From Bradyrhizobium sp. JYMT SZCCT0180 (GTDB taxonomy: Bacteria; Pseudomonadota; Alphaproteobacteria; Rhizobiales; Xanthobacteraceae): a DNA stretch of 64,000 nucleotides. The position numbers and the translations under genes were made by a program. Each line of letters begins with the position of its first letter. Position 1 is the stretch's first letter. This document shows, in pieces, positions 1 to 8,005 of this stretch. The stretch spans positions 1-64,000 of the forward strand of contig NZ_JAFCLZ010000026.1 in the NCBI RefSeq assembly GCF_018130165.1, read 5' to 3'. Below the pieces are notes generated by a model. That model ran no database searches. It was not told where the DNA came from and worked only from the letters and a program-made list of their open reading frames with translations.

Positions 1-5
1 CAAAG

Positions 6-396
6 TGCACACGAGCATACAGGGCAGCGGAGAACACCCGGCCTTCCCTGCGCAATGGCTTTACGGCTTATGCCGTGCTCTCCCCGGAGACGAGTTCTGG
101 GTTGACTCCGTCGCCACCGGTTCAGCTTGCGCCTAGCCGGCAGCTTGACGCCTGCAACGGGCGCCAGGACCACACGGTTTTGCCGTACGCTTAGTCCACG
201 CCGTCGTCGAGGCGTAAACCAGCGTCCACCGCAACCCGTCCAACGTCCGTGACGACGGCCGACGCCCTCTGAGTGGGACGGGATGTCGATAGATGCGCAC
301 TGATTTGGGTCGGCCGACAACAGAATTATTTTTGATTTACAGAAATTTCCTACTTGACATCATTTCCGTAAATCCGAACTGATTTGCCCGTCGGGC
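6..396. repeat. Long dispersed non-coding repeat, copy 1 (about 390 bp)
   Basis: This stretch matches 59944-60337 over almost its whole length, with long identical blocks (for example around 140-180 and 225-285) broken by small substitutions and short indels. It contains short palindromes such as ACGGCTTATGCCGT at 61-74 and ends with the block CTGATTTGCCCGTCGGG, which both copies share. I find no convincing coding frame. Both copies contain a TTGACAT-like element near their 3' end, so transcription from it is possible but not shown. Confidence 0.8.
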
Positions 397-466
397 TGGA
401 TGTTACGGCCGCAGCCGCTGCGCAACTGGCTCCGTGGCCCCCTCGCCGCTCCGACCCGCAAGACAT

Positions 467-480
467 TTGATCTAGATCAA
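467..480 (+). promoter_or_regulatory. FixK/FNR-type box upstream of the AspT-like gene
   Basis: TTGATCTAGATCAA is a perfect match to the TTGAT-N4-ATCAA consensus of FNR/FixK/CRP-family regulators. Its centre lies about 74 bp before the GTG start at 548, so a transcription start near 515 would place it at the usual activator distance of -41.5. This suggests low-oxygen induction through FixK2 in a Bradyrhizobium background; that part is inference. Confidence 0.65.
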
Positions 481-547
481 CAGGACGTCCAGCGCCCACC
501 CCCTTTTCGTTTCTTGATCTTGCCGAGAAACCGCTTAGGGGGACACA

Positions 548-2242
548 GTGCTTGTCTGGTTGGAGCAGTTCCTGGTTCGCTACCCCGAGCTTGCGCTGTT
601 CCTGGTCATTGCGGCTGGGTACTGGATCGGAAGCTTCAGGATCGGGACGCTCACCCTCGGTCCGGTCACGGGTGCTCTGTTCGCCGGGCTACTGGCAGGA
701 CATTTCGCCCCCATCCCGGTCTCGGGCATGACCAAGTCCTTTCTCTTCCTCCTGTTCCTGTTTGGAGTTGGCTACTCCGTTGGGCCGCAATTCGTACTTG
801 CCTTGAAGCGGAACGGCGCGAGGCCGCTGTTGCTGGCGCTATGCGTAAGCTTGACAGGGCTAGCAACATCAATCTTGGTCGCCAAGGCTTTCGGTTTCGA
901 TGCCGGCTTCGCGGCGGGGCTGTTATCGGGCGGGCTCACGCAGAGCGCTGCCATGGGAACGGCGACAGATGCGATCAATGGGCTGGGATTGCCTGAAGCT
1001 GATCGCGCCCGACTGATAGCTCACATGGCTGTCGCGGATGCTGTCTGCTACATTTTCGGTTACGCCGGTGTGATCCTGTTCTGCACAACAATTGCCCCGG
1101 CACTCTTGAAGATCGACCTCAAAATCGAAGCACGAAAGCTCGAAGATTCCCTGGGTATGACGGCTGCCAAGCCGGACCTCGCGTCGGCCTGGCGGAAGTT
1201 TGAACTGCGCGCGTATCGATTGGCTGAAGGGATGCGTTTGGCCGGGATGTCGGCGGCAGTGGCCGAAACATTGGTGCCGAACCAGCGTCTTTTCATTCAC
1301 CGCATTCGTCGCGGGCAGCACATCATCGACGCGGCACCCGACGTGACGCTCGAAGCAGGCGACATGGTCGCTCTGTCCGGACCACGTCAGGCCATCGTCG
1401 AGTTGATCGGCCCGCTCGCTGATGAGTGTGAGGACAGAGAGCTTCTGGATGTTCCGGTCGCAAGTGCCGACGTTCTCGTAATCAATGCGAACTTCGCAGG
1501 GTCCACCCTTGGCGACATTTCAAAGCAGGAATGGACGCGCGGCGTCTACCTGCGGTCGATAAAGCGCGGCGGCGAGGAGATTCCCGTTGCAGCCAACGTC
1601 ACTCTCGAGCGTGGCGACATCCTTCGCATCGTTGGCCCCGACGCACTCGTACAATCCGCCTCCTCGAGGATCGGCGCCACCATCGCACCAAGTGCAAGCA
1701 TTGACTTCGTGGTGCTTGGAGCCGCGATATTTCTGGGCGGACTGGTCGGTGTCCTCGTGACCTTTCCGGTGGGGAACGTCAAAATAAGCCTAAGCACGAG
1801 CGTTGGAGTGCTGCTCGCCGGGCTGCTGGTTGGTTTTCTCCGCACGCGGCATCCCCTGTTCGGGCGGATTCCTGACGGCGCCATTGGATTGATGACCTCG
1901 CTGGGTCTGGCGGCATTTGTCGGGCTGACCGGGATACAGGCCGGGCCGACGTTCTTCTCGGCACTTCGAGAAACCGGTCTGGGGCTGTTCCTCGGCGGCG
2001 TCATCGTAACGCTATTGCCGCAGTTCATCGGTCTGCTCTTTGGCCATCTGGTGCTGCGCATGAACCCGATCCTGCTTCTCGGGGCACTCGCCGGAGCGCA
2101 GACCGTGACGGCAGCGATGGCCGCGGTGCAGGAACGCTCCGGAAGCCCCGTGGCAGTGCTTGGATATGCGACGGCTTATCCGGTCGCCAACATCTTACTG
2201 ACGATGTGGGGCTCGATAATCGTTCTCGTCGTCGCCGGCTAG
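548..2242 (+). CDS. AspT/YidE/YbjL-type transporter with two RCK_C (TrkA-C) domains
   Basis: This 564-residue integral membrane protein has the layout of the aspartate:alanine exchanger (AAE) family. A block of hydrophobic segments covers roughly residues 1-190, two tandem TrkA-C-like cytosolic domains cover about 205-290 and 295-370, and a second membrane block covers about 380-564. Both membrane halves share glycine-rich GxxxGxxxxG segments typical of the YidE/YbjL duplication. The start is GTG, with an AGGGGG ribosome-binding site seven bases upstream. The substrate cannot be read from sequence; family members exchange dicarboxylates or amino acids. A FixK-type box at 467-480 suggests oxygen control. 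The MarC-like gene follows 38 bp downstream on the same strand, probably in one transcript. Confidence 0.8.
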   Translation: MLVWLEQFLVRYPELALFLVIAAGYWIGSFRIGTLTLGPVTGALFAGLLAGHFAPIPVSGMTKSFLFLLFLFGVGYSVGPQFVLALKRNGARPLLLALCVSLTGLATSILVAKAFGFDAGFAAGLLSGGLTQSAAMGTATDAINGLGLPEADRARLIAHMAVADAVCYIFGYAGVILFCTTIAPALLKIDLKIEARKLEDSLGMTAAKPDLASAWRKFELRAYRLAEGMRLAGMSAAVAETLVPNQRLFIHRIRRGQHIIDAAPDVTLEAGDMVALSGPRQAIVELIGPLADECEDRELLDVPVASADVLVINANFAGSTLGDISKQEWTRGVYLRSIKRGGEEIPVAANVTLERGDILRIVGPDALVQSASSRIGATIAPSASIDFVVLGAAIFLGGLVGVLVTFPVGNVKISLSTSVGVLLAGLLVGFLRTRHPLFGRIPDGAIGLMTSLGLAAFVGLTGIQAGPTFFSALRETGLGLFLGGVIVTLLPQFIGLLFGHLVLRMNPILLLGALAGAQTVTAAMAAVQERSGSPVAVLGYATAYPVANILLTMWGSIIVLVVAG

Positions 2243-2280
2243 ATGGCCGCTCCGAGGTGCAGCTGCATGATCAAAACATC

Positions 2281-2964
2281 ATGACCGAGTTCGTGACATC
2301 CAGATGGATTGGCGACTTCCTGTTCGGTTTCAGCGCCTTGTTTGCCATTATCAACCCCTATGGGCTGTCTTTCATCTTCCTCGACAGGACAATGGGACTG
2401 TCCGAAAGTGAGCGCGCGCGCGTCGCGCTGCGGGTTGCGGCCTATGCGTTCTGCGTGTTGCTGGTGTCTCTTTTCCTTGGAAGTCAGATACTCAACTTCT
2501 TCGGCATCACGATCCCGGCGTTGCGGATCGCCGGCGGTCTCGTAGTTGCGGCGACCGGATGGTCGATGCTTCACGCCGCACCGGCTGCAACAGGAGCTCA
2601 TGCGGCTTCGAGTGCCAACTTCTCGACAATTCAAAGGATGGCGTTCTTTCCACTAACCATTCCGCTGACGACCGGGCCGGGAACGATCGCAACAGCAATA
2701 GCAATTGGTACCGCCAGGCCCGCGGACCTGAACGGCATGTTCCCATCGTACATCGTGTCGTTCGTCGTCGCCTGCGCGGTGACGGGTACGATCTATCATG
2801 CGTACCGCAAGTCGAGCGCCATGGCACGGCTCTTCGGGGAAGAGGGCACCAGCGTGGTGACGAGATTGTCCGCGTTTCTCCTGCTCTGCATTGGCGTGCA
2901 AATCATCGTCAACGGTGTTGTCGAGGTTGCGAAATCGGTAGCCAGCGGAGTTACGCCGGCTTGA
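2281..2964 (+). CDS. MarC family integral membrane protein
   Basis: This 227-residue protein is almost entirely hydrophobic. It begins with a helix carrying FAIINPYG, close to the N-terminal signature of MarC/YchE proteins, and has the later conserved FFPLTIPLTTGPGTI segment. Six membrane spans fit the length, which is normal for the family. I chose the ATG at 2281 because the frame upstream is charged and overlaps the preceding gene; an in-frame start at 2206 exists but would add unrelated residues. MarC proteins have no firmly established transport substrate, and the early link to multiple antibiotic resistance was not upheld. It probably shares a transcript, and hence the FixK-type control, with the transporter before it. 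Confidence 0.8.
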   Translation: MTEFVTSRWIGDFLFGFSALFAIINPYGLSFIFLDRTMGLSESERARVALRVAAYAFCVLLVSLFLGSQILNFFGITIPALRIAGGLVVAATGWSMLHAAPAATGAHAASSANFSTIQRMAFFPLTIPLTTGPGTIATAIAIGTARPADLNGMFPSYIVSFVVACAVTGTIYHAYRKSSAMARLFGEEGTSVVTRLSAFLLLCIGVQIIVNGVVEVAKSVASGVTPA

Positions 2965-2998
2965 CCAAACGACGGTCCTGAGACCGCGGCCTGCACAT

Positions 2999-3427
2999 TC
3001 ACTGACATACCAGTACGGGGGTTTTCGCTTGCGCCAGCACCTTGTTTGTCACACTTCCGATTAGAAGCATGGGAAGTCCGCTGCGCCCATGCGATGACAT
3101 TACAATGAGATCGCAGCCTTTGTCCTCGGCTGCTGCGATGATGGCCTGATGGGGTTGCCCGTTCTCCACTTGAATCGTCTCGCAGGCAACACCAGCCTCC
3201 CTGGCCGACTTTGCCGCGCCATCCAACGTGCTCGCGGCCTGTTCCTTGCGCAGCTCAGCATATCTTGCGACTGCTTCCTGGAATCGCCCTGTCATTTCTG
3301 AAAACGGTTCCACAACGAAGATTACGGACACCTTCGCTCCCAGGGATTTGGCCAACGCCAACCCATGCGCCACGCCACGCTGCGCTAGATTCGACCCATC
3401 CGTCGGAATGAGAATATGCCGGTACAT
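2999..3427 (-). CDS. Universal stress protein (UspA family)
   Basis: This 142-residue protein is a single Usp domain of normal size. It starts with MYRHILIPTDGS, the first strand and phosphate-contact loop of the fold. Near residues 112-126 it carries the ATP-binding pattern G-x2-G-x9-G-S and ends with the usual PVLVCQ strand. Nucleotide-binding Usps are cytosolic dimers that help cells survive starvation or oxygen limitation. A strong GGGAGG ribosome-binding site precedes the ATG. A TTGC-N6-TCAA element at 3500-3513 sits about 79 bp upstream, which would make this another FixK-type target. It converges with the MarC gene, leaving 34 bp between the stops. Confidence 0.9.
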   Translation of the reverse strand: MYRHILIPTDGSNLAQRGVAHGLALAKSLGAKVSVIFVVEPFSEMTGRFQEAVARYAELRKEQAASTLDGAAKSAREAGVACETIQVENGQPHQAIIAAAEDKGCDLIVMSSHGRSGLPMLLIGSVTNKVLAQAKTPVLVCQ

Positions 3428-3499
3428 GCTTCACCTCCCACTTTCCTGGACATGGCGTTGCCTTCCGAATGCAAGCTGGGCCGCGCTTCGGATACAGTC

Positions 3500-3513
3500 T
3501 TGCGATAGATCAA
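3500..3513 (-). promoter_or_regulatory. FixK-type box upstream of the universal stress gene
   Basis: TTGCGATAGATCAA fits the looser FixK2 pattern TTG(A/C)-N6-(T/G)CAA, with C at the fourth position. It lies in the 5' region of the minus-strand usp gene, about 79 bp from the start codon to the box centre. It is a weaker match than the boxes at 467 and 5118. Confidence 0.4.
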
Positions 3514-3733
3514 TCTATCGGCCCACGGTGCCGCGATGCAGCTACGCATCCGCAGTACTGGATGCACGGAGAACCAAGGCTGGAATAGAGAAAGCTGCGC
3601 TTAGCCCGTCCGAGGAGCGAGGGCAACTTCCCACGTCCGTTGAGCGCCCAATCGCCTACGTCGGCTTTAACAGCCAACTGGCCCGCTGTGGCACTCTTGA
3701 GACATTCCGACGCAGACTTCGAGGCTGAGGACG

Positions 3734-3910
3734 TCAGGGCTGGCGAGACACAATCCAACGACAGGCGATGGCAGCGACGATGAACAACAGTACGCACACC
3801 GCGACTGTGTTGAATGCTGGAAAACCCATGGTCGCCCAAACGGCAAACGTCAAAACATAGAAGACGATCTCGAAGACGCTCAGGATGTTATCGGCGGTCT
3901 TCAACGACAT
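3734..3910 (-). CDS. Small hypothetical membrane protein (58 aa), possibly part of a decayed gene
   Basis: The frame encodes 58 residues from ATG at 3910 to TGA at 3734. Two hydrophobic segments, about residues 13-30 and 35-55, suggest a two-span membrane protein ending in a basic tail (RWIVSRQP). The reading frame stays open for about 15 codons before the ATG, so it could be the tail of a longer gene broken upstream. It begins just after the stop of the 78-aa frame on the same strand. No clear ribosome-binding site precedes the ATG. I do not recognise a family. Confidence 0.35.
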   Translation of the reverse strand: MSLKTADNILSVFEIVFYVLTFAVWATMGFPAFNTVAVCVLLFIVAAIACRWIVSRQP

Positions 3911-3951
3911 GCGATACCCAAGGATCTCACGAGCGAAGTTCTCCGCCTGCC

Positions 3952-4188
3952 TTAGTTAGTGGATGGGCTTTCCTTGGCGTCAAGATAACGCAACAGCCGG
4001 CGCATGCCGACACCGGCGATGACGAGGAGCATCGCAAAATCCGGCAGGAAGAGAATTCCGTAGCGCCACAGGTTGACCTTCTCTCGCGGGCGGACGGTCA
4101 AGCCATTGATGATGAGTGGCGCTGCAGCGGTTGCATCGCCACCGGTTGACAGCCGTGGTTCCATGGACGTCATGCGCCAACCTACCAT
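3952..4188 (-). CDS. Hypothetical single-span protein or remnant (78 aa)
   Basis: The predicted product has a polar first half and then one strong hydrophobic segment (about residues 46-60, ILFLPDFAMLLVIAGVGM). It ends in a short basic and acidic tail. The part before the span, around NGLTVRPREKVNLWRYG, reads like the join between a soluble domain and a membrane anchor. It may therefore be the C-terminal piece of a larger protein whose 5' part has been lost. Three possible ATG starts lie within nine codons, none with a good ribosome-binding site. The 58-aa frame follows directly. Function unknown. Confidence 0.35.
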   Translation of the reverse strand: MVGWRMTSMEPRLSTGGDATAAAPLIINGLTVRPREKVNLWRYGILFLPDFAMLLVIAGVGMRRLLRYLDAKESPSTN

Positions 4189-4403
4189 GAGTATTTTCGG
4201 TAGCCGCTCACAACTTCGAAATCTTAGACCTCAGTGTTCCGAGTGGCGGGGACCCCGATCGCGAAGAAGTCGAGCCTCAGTGATGATGCCCGTTAGCCAG
4301 CGGTGGTTCTCACGGTCGGTGCCGACTACAAAGCGGCAAACATTCTGGCGTCGCGCCTCTCGCAGGAGCTTTAAAGTCGAAATCCGCAACCTAGATCGTT
4401 TGC

Positions 4404-4640
4404 ATGGCGCAAGTGTGGGAAATAATTCTGGAAATCGTTTCGGGGCTCGTCGGGTTCGGCGCGCTCTATCTGCTCTTTGGTAAACGCCTCAAATTCTCCG
4501 GCCAAAAACTGCCGTGGTACGGTGTCAGGCGACTTCCAAACGGGGACATCGATCTAGACCCTGAACTTGTCGCTGTCGCCGGGCTAATTCTTCTCGTCGT
4601 ACTGTTCGCAATTTGGATCACCGTGAAGTCAATGGTTTAA
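4404..4640 (+). CDS. Small hypothetical membrane protein (78 aa)
   Basis: This short frame encodes a protein with a hydrophobic N-terminal helix (residues 5-25), a basic central region containing GKRLKFSGQKLPWYGVRR, and a C-terminal hydrophobic helix (about 55-75). That gives a likely two-span inner-membrane protein with a cytosolic basic loop. No domain was recognised. It lies alone between the 78-aa minus-strand frame and a 31-aa frame, in a region rich in very small membrane-protein frames and bordered by FixK-type boxes. A clear ribosome-binding site is not visible. It could be a genuine small protein or a remnant; the clean membrane pattern favours the former. Confidence 0.5.
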   Translation: MAQVWEIILEIVSGLVGFGALYLLFGKRLKFSGQKLPWYGVRRLPNGDIDLDPELVAVAGLILLVVLFAIWITVKSMV

Positions 4641-4887
4641 CCGGCCGCCAGCCATGAAACGTGGGTCGAAGGGCCAGCTGATACAGAGTACGCGCTCCAT
4701 GTCGCAAAAAGCGACGCCCATCCACCCTGATCGCGCTTGCGTCGTTAAACTTCATCGGTAACGACCCACGAAACTGTCCTGAAGTCATTTTGTCGCCAGC
4801 TCGAAATCGGCCCAACACGATTTCCAGGTAACTTGTGCATCAGCCGTTGCTGAAAGTTCGACGGCACGACAGTTTCACAGGTGCACT

Positions 4888-4983
4888 ATGCGCGACGAAT
4901 TTGCCTCATACGCGTTTCTTGCTGTGACCGCTGCAGGTATCGTCCTGCTGTGCTCAGGCCTGATGGCTCTGGTGCTCACCTAG
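4888..4983 (+). CDS. Very small single-span membrane protein (31 aa)
   Basis: ATG at 4888 opens a 31-codon frame ending in TAG at 4981-4983. After a short charged start (MRDEFASY) comes one continuous hydrophobic helix from about residue 9 to the end. This is the layout of small accessory membrane subunits, such as those attached to terminal oxidases. A perfect 10-bp hairpin begins eight bases after the stop, which supports a real transcript. No strong ribosome-binding site is seen. No family recognised. Confidence 0.4.
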   Translation: MRDEFASYAFLAVTAAGIVLLCSGLMALVLT

Positions 4984-4991
4984 CGGACTGC

Positions 4992-5017
4992 AGAAGGCAG
5001 CTTCCTGGCTGCCTTCT
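4992..5017 (+). terminator. 10-bp hairpin after the 31-aa gene
   Basis: AGAAGGCAGC (4992-5001) pairs perfectly with GCTGCCTTCT (5008-5017) around a six-base loop. It starts eight bases after the stop of the small gene. There is no run of T after it, so it may be a weak terminator or an mRNA-stabilising stem. Confidence 0.4.
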
Positions 5018-5117
5018 CGAGCTTGTTCCGCGGTGCTCGCGCGGCGAGGATCGCTACCAGCGCCTGACGTTGCAGATGGCCGACTTCAATCATCGCTGCC
5101 AATAGAGCGGGCCGAGC

Positions 5118-5131
5118 TTGATCTGGGTCAA
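5118..5131 (+). promoter_or_regulatory. FixK/FNR-type box upstream of the 146-aa secreted protein
   Basis: TTGATCTGGGTCAA matches TTGAT-N4-ATCAA except for one base in the second half (G instead of A). It is centred about 72 bp before the ATG at 5196, the same spacing as the box before the transporter at 548. Low-oxygen induction of the secreted protein is inferred. Confidence 0.55.
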
Positions 5132-5195
5132 AGAAGCGACGCAGGCCAGCAAGTACGTGCCGTCGTGGGGGCTCTTTTGCGCAATGGAGTAACCC

Positions 5196-5636
5196 ATGAA
5201 ACATGTAACAAGGGCTGTCCTTGTAGGTTCCGCCTTCACGTGTGCGGCATTGTTCTCCTTCGGTTGGTCTGAGCAAGACGGCATCTCACTGTCAATCGAG
5301 AGCGCCCAGGCAAGGGTCGGCCGCCCGCTGACCCCTGTGAGCGTCGCCGGTGTTGCGCGCCGACAGGCGCGGCGAGCTGCGTACGGGTATGGGGCCGGGG
5401 CAGTCGGCGCTGGCCTTGCAGGCGCCGCCGTCGTCGGCACGGCTGCTGCCGTCGCTGCCGCGCCTTACTACGGAGGAACGGGCTATTACTCCGGCGGTCC
5501 TTACTACCGGGGTGCAGGTGGTGCTTACGCGGCCTACGGGTACCCCGTGCAGGACTACGCGACCCGCAACGGCTTTACGTGCCGGCCTGGCACCATGACA
5601 AAACTCGACGACGGCAGGATGTATCCTTGCCAGTAG
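5196..5636 (+). CDS. Secreted glycine/tyrosine/alanine-rich protein (146 aa)
   Basis: The protein begins with a signal-peptide-like segment (MKHVTRAVLVGSAFTCAALF), although the cleavage site is not obvious. Residues about 60-90 are an alanine/glycine hydrophobic stretch. A tyrosine-, glycine- and proline-rich low-complexity region (PYYGGTGYYSGGPYYRG) follows. It ends with a small conserved-looking module containing two cysteines (CRPGTM to YPCQ) that recalls the C-terminus of many rhizobial secreted small proteins. A GGAG ribosome-binding site lies seven bases before the ATG. A FixK-type box at 5118 and a GC hairpin after the stop (5653-5672) complete a single-gene unit. Function unknown; an envelope-associated role is likely. 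Confidence 0.6.
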   Translation: MKHVTRAVLVGSAFTCAALFSFGWSEQDGISLSIESAQARVGRPLTPVSVAGVARRQARRAAYGYGAGAVGAGLAGAAVVGTAAAVAAAPYYGGTGYYSGGPYYRGAGGAYAAYGYPVQDYATRNGFTCRPGTMTKLDDGRMYPCQ

Positions 5637-5929
5637 CTCTGCTACGTGGAGACGCGGCTCGCTTGAGCCGCGCCTACCTCTGTGAGCCGTCGGCACGTCG
5701 CGGCATCCAGTTGTCGCCTTCTGGCCCTGAAGTGGACAAGAGCAGCACTACTGACCCATTACGGCGAGCCTTCCGCCGACGCTAACATGTCGCAGCTGCA
5801 GATATTGCAAGTCGTCTTGCGGAATGGACGGGAACGTCTGAAAATTCGTTTCAGGGCCTCTTTGGACCCGGTTCCGACGAAGTCGCGGATCCGGCAGATT
5901 TTTTCTCTCCGCCGATTTTGGAGCCCACC

Positions 5930-7771
5930 ATGGCGACATTCACGCGATCGCAAAGCCTGCTGGTTTCCGCAAGTCTTGCCGCACTGGGCGGCACGGCACT
6001 GGCGACGCTGCTCGCCGGGAGCGGCCTTATTCTCGCGGACGCACGCGCAACCGCCGTGGATGCATCACTGCCGATCGCCGACGCCGATATTCCGACCTGC
6101 GGGCCGCCGACAGGAACCACCCGGCCGAACATGATGTTCCGCCTGGTGCAGACGGAAGTGCCGCGCGCCGAGATGAGCGCAGCCAGCCCCGCGCCGGCAT
6201 TCGCGGACATCGAGCCGCCGCTGTGGACCGGCATCGGCTCCACCACCTGGAAGATCACGACCGCGAACGAGCGCGCGCAGGCTTATTTCGATCAGGGCCT
6301 GCGTCTCGCCTACGCCTTCAATCACGATGAGGCGCGACGCGCGTTTCGCATGGCGCAGAAACTCGACCCCGACTGCGCCATGTGTTTCTGGGGGGAGGCG
6401 CTGGTGCTCGGTCCCAACATCAACCTCCCGATGCCGGAGGACGCGGCCGCGCCCGCCTATGCCGCCGCGCAGAAGGCGAAAGCGCTGGCCGGCAAAGCGA
6501 GCCCGCGCGAGCAGGCGCTGATCAGCGCCATCGCGGTGCGCTACGGCAGCGATCCCAAGGCCGCTCGCGCGCCACTCGACGCGGCCTACGCGGCCGAAAT
6601 GGCGAAGGCAGCAAAACAGTTTGCCGAGGACGACGAGATTGCCACGCTCTATGCCGAGGCGGTGATGGATCTCAGCCCCTGGGATTATTGGAAGCCGGGC
6701 GGCCGCGACGCCAAGCCACAAAGCGTGCCGATCGTGCCGACGCTGGAGCGCGTGCTGGCGCGTAATCCCAATCATGCCGGCGCTATTCACCTTTACATTC
6801 ATGCCGTCGAGGCGTCGGACCGGCCCAAGCGCGCCGAGCCCTATGCCGACAAACTGCGCGGCGCGGTTCCCGGCGCAGGCCATCTCGTGCACATGCCGAG
6901 CCACATCTATTATCGGGTCGGCCGCTATCTGGACGCGCTGGAAGACAACAAGACCGCGGTCAAGGTCGACGAAAAATACCTGACCGAGACCAACGCACCG
7001 ATGGGCGTCTACAGGCTCGGCTATTATCCGCACAACGTGCACTTCGTGATGGCGTCGGCGCAGATGGCCGGCGACGGCCCGACCGTGATTGCGGCTGCGG
7101 AGAAGCTCGGCCAGCTCATTCCCAGCGAGGCGGCCAAGGGCATTGCGATGGTGCAGCCGGTCAAGGCGGCGCCATACTTCGCGCACGCGCAGTTCAGCAC
7201 GCCGGAGACCATTTTGGCGCTGCAAGATCCCGGCGATGCGATCCCCTATGTCAAGGCGATGTGGCTCTACGTGCGCGGCGTCGCGCTGGTGGCGAACCGC
7301 GACTTCGCGGGCGCTACTGCCGCAGCAAGCGCCATCGAGACGATCGAGCGCACCGCGGACTTCAAGCTGCTGAAGGATTCAGGCATCCCGGCGCAGGAGG
7401 TGCTCCGCATCGCACGCACGGTGATCCTCGCACGCGTAGCCCAGGCCAGGGGCGACTACCGCACCGCCATCATCCGGTTCGAACGGGCGGCGGCATTGCA
7501 GGACGCGTTGGCCTACACCGAGCCGCCCTATTGGTATTATCCGATCCGGCAGTCGCTTGCCGCTGCCCTGCTGCAGGCCGGCCGTTACGCCGAGGCGGAG
7601 CGGCAATTCCAGCGCGCGCTCAGCCGGGCGCCCGCCAATGGCTGGTCGTATTTCGGGCTGGCGGAACTGCACAAGTCACGCGGCAACGGCCCCGCAGCCC
7701 GCAAGGCCGAGGCCGATCTTGCCAGAACCTGGATCGGCGATCGCAAGCTGTTGCAGATTTCGAATCTCTGA
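5930..7771 (+). CDS. Secreted tetratricopeptide-repeat protein (613 aa)
   Basis: The ATG at 5930 has a GGAG site seven bases upstream; an in-frame TTG four codons earlier is less likely. The N-terminus has a basic start, a hydrophobic core and an Ala-x-Ala-like site (LADARA), so export to the periplasm is expected. The mature part contains helical repeats resembling TPRs: one near residues 105-135 (YFDQGLRLAYAFNHDEARRAF), others around 320-345, and a last group at about 540-600 including AAALLQAGRYAEAERQFQRAL. A CxxC pair (CAMC) lies near residue 147. The overall form matches large TPR proteins common in Bradyrhizobium and other proteobacteria, with no known enzymatic activity. It seems monocistronic. 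Confidence 0.75.
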   Translation: MATFTRSQSLLVSASLAALGGTALATLLAGSGLILADARATAVDASLPIADADIPTCGPPTGTTRPNMMFRLVQTEVPRAEMSAASPAPAFADIEPPLWTGIGSTTWKITTANERAQAYFDQGLRLAYAFNHDEARRAFRMAQKLDPDCAMCFWGEALVLGPNINLPMPEDAAAPAYAAAQKAKALAGKASPREQALISAIAVRYGSDPKAARAPLDAAYAAEMAKAAKQFAEDDEIATLYAEAVMDLSPWDYWKPGGRDAKPQSVPIVPTLERVLARNPNHAGAIHLYIHAVEASDRPKRAEPYADKLRGAVPGAGHLVHMPSHIYYRVGRYLDALEDNKTAVKVDEKYLTETNAPMGVYRLGYYPHNVHFVMASAQMAGDGPTVIAAAEKLGQLIPSEAAKGIAMVQPVKAAPYFAHAQFSTPETILALQDPGDAIPYVKAMWLYVRGVALVANRDFAGATAAASAIETIERTADFKLLKDSGIPAQEVLRIARTVILARVAQARGDYRTAIIRFERAAALQDALAYTEPPYWYYPIRQSLAAALLQAGRYAEAERQFQRALSRAPANGWSYFGLAELHKSRGNGPAARKAEADLARTWIGDRKLLQISNL

Positions 7772-7810
7772 GGCGCACCTCTCTCGTGCCGATGAGATGA
7801 TCGCATGAGG

Positions 7811-7838
7811 TGTCCCGGCCTTCGCGGGACCCATAACC
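7811..7838. repeat. Half copy of the CCCGGCCTTCGCGGG palindromic repeat
   Basis: TGTCCCGGCCTTCGCGGGAC followed by CCATAACC resembles one arm of the paired element at 32304-32423. Only one arm is present here, in the 234-bp gap between the TPR gene and the L,D-transpeptidase. I see nothing else in that gap except the ribosome-binding site GGAGG before 8006. Confidence 0.5.
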
Positions 7839-8005
7839 ACCAACGCGAACTGTTCTTGCACGCAGGTCGTTATCGTACTTTTTCTGAGCGCGATTCCATG
7901 GACAGGCACCTGCTCTCGTTATTGCGCGGTTACTTTCCAGCGACGCCTTGATTTCTGCACTTTTTGAGAAGCAGATGGTCAACGTAACGCTTTGGAGGAC
8001 AGGCC

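Noticed and set aside
5653..5672. GC hairpin after the 146-aa gene as a terminator
   Set aside because: 8-bp stem with a four-base loop but no T run; kept only as a remark in that gene's entry.
6065..7225. Minus-strand frame of 386 codons opposite the TPR gene
   Set aside because: No signal, no motif; arginine-rich antisense composition.
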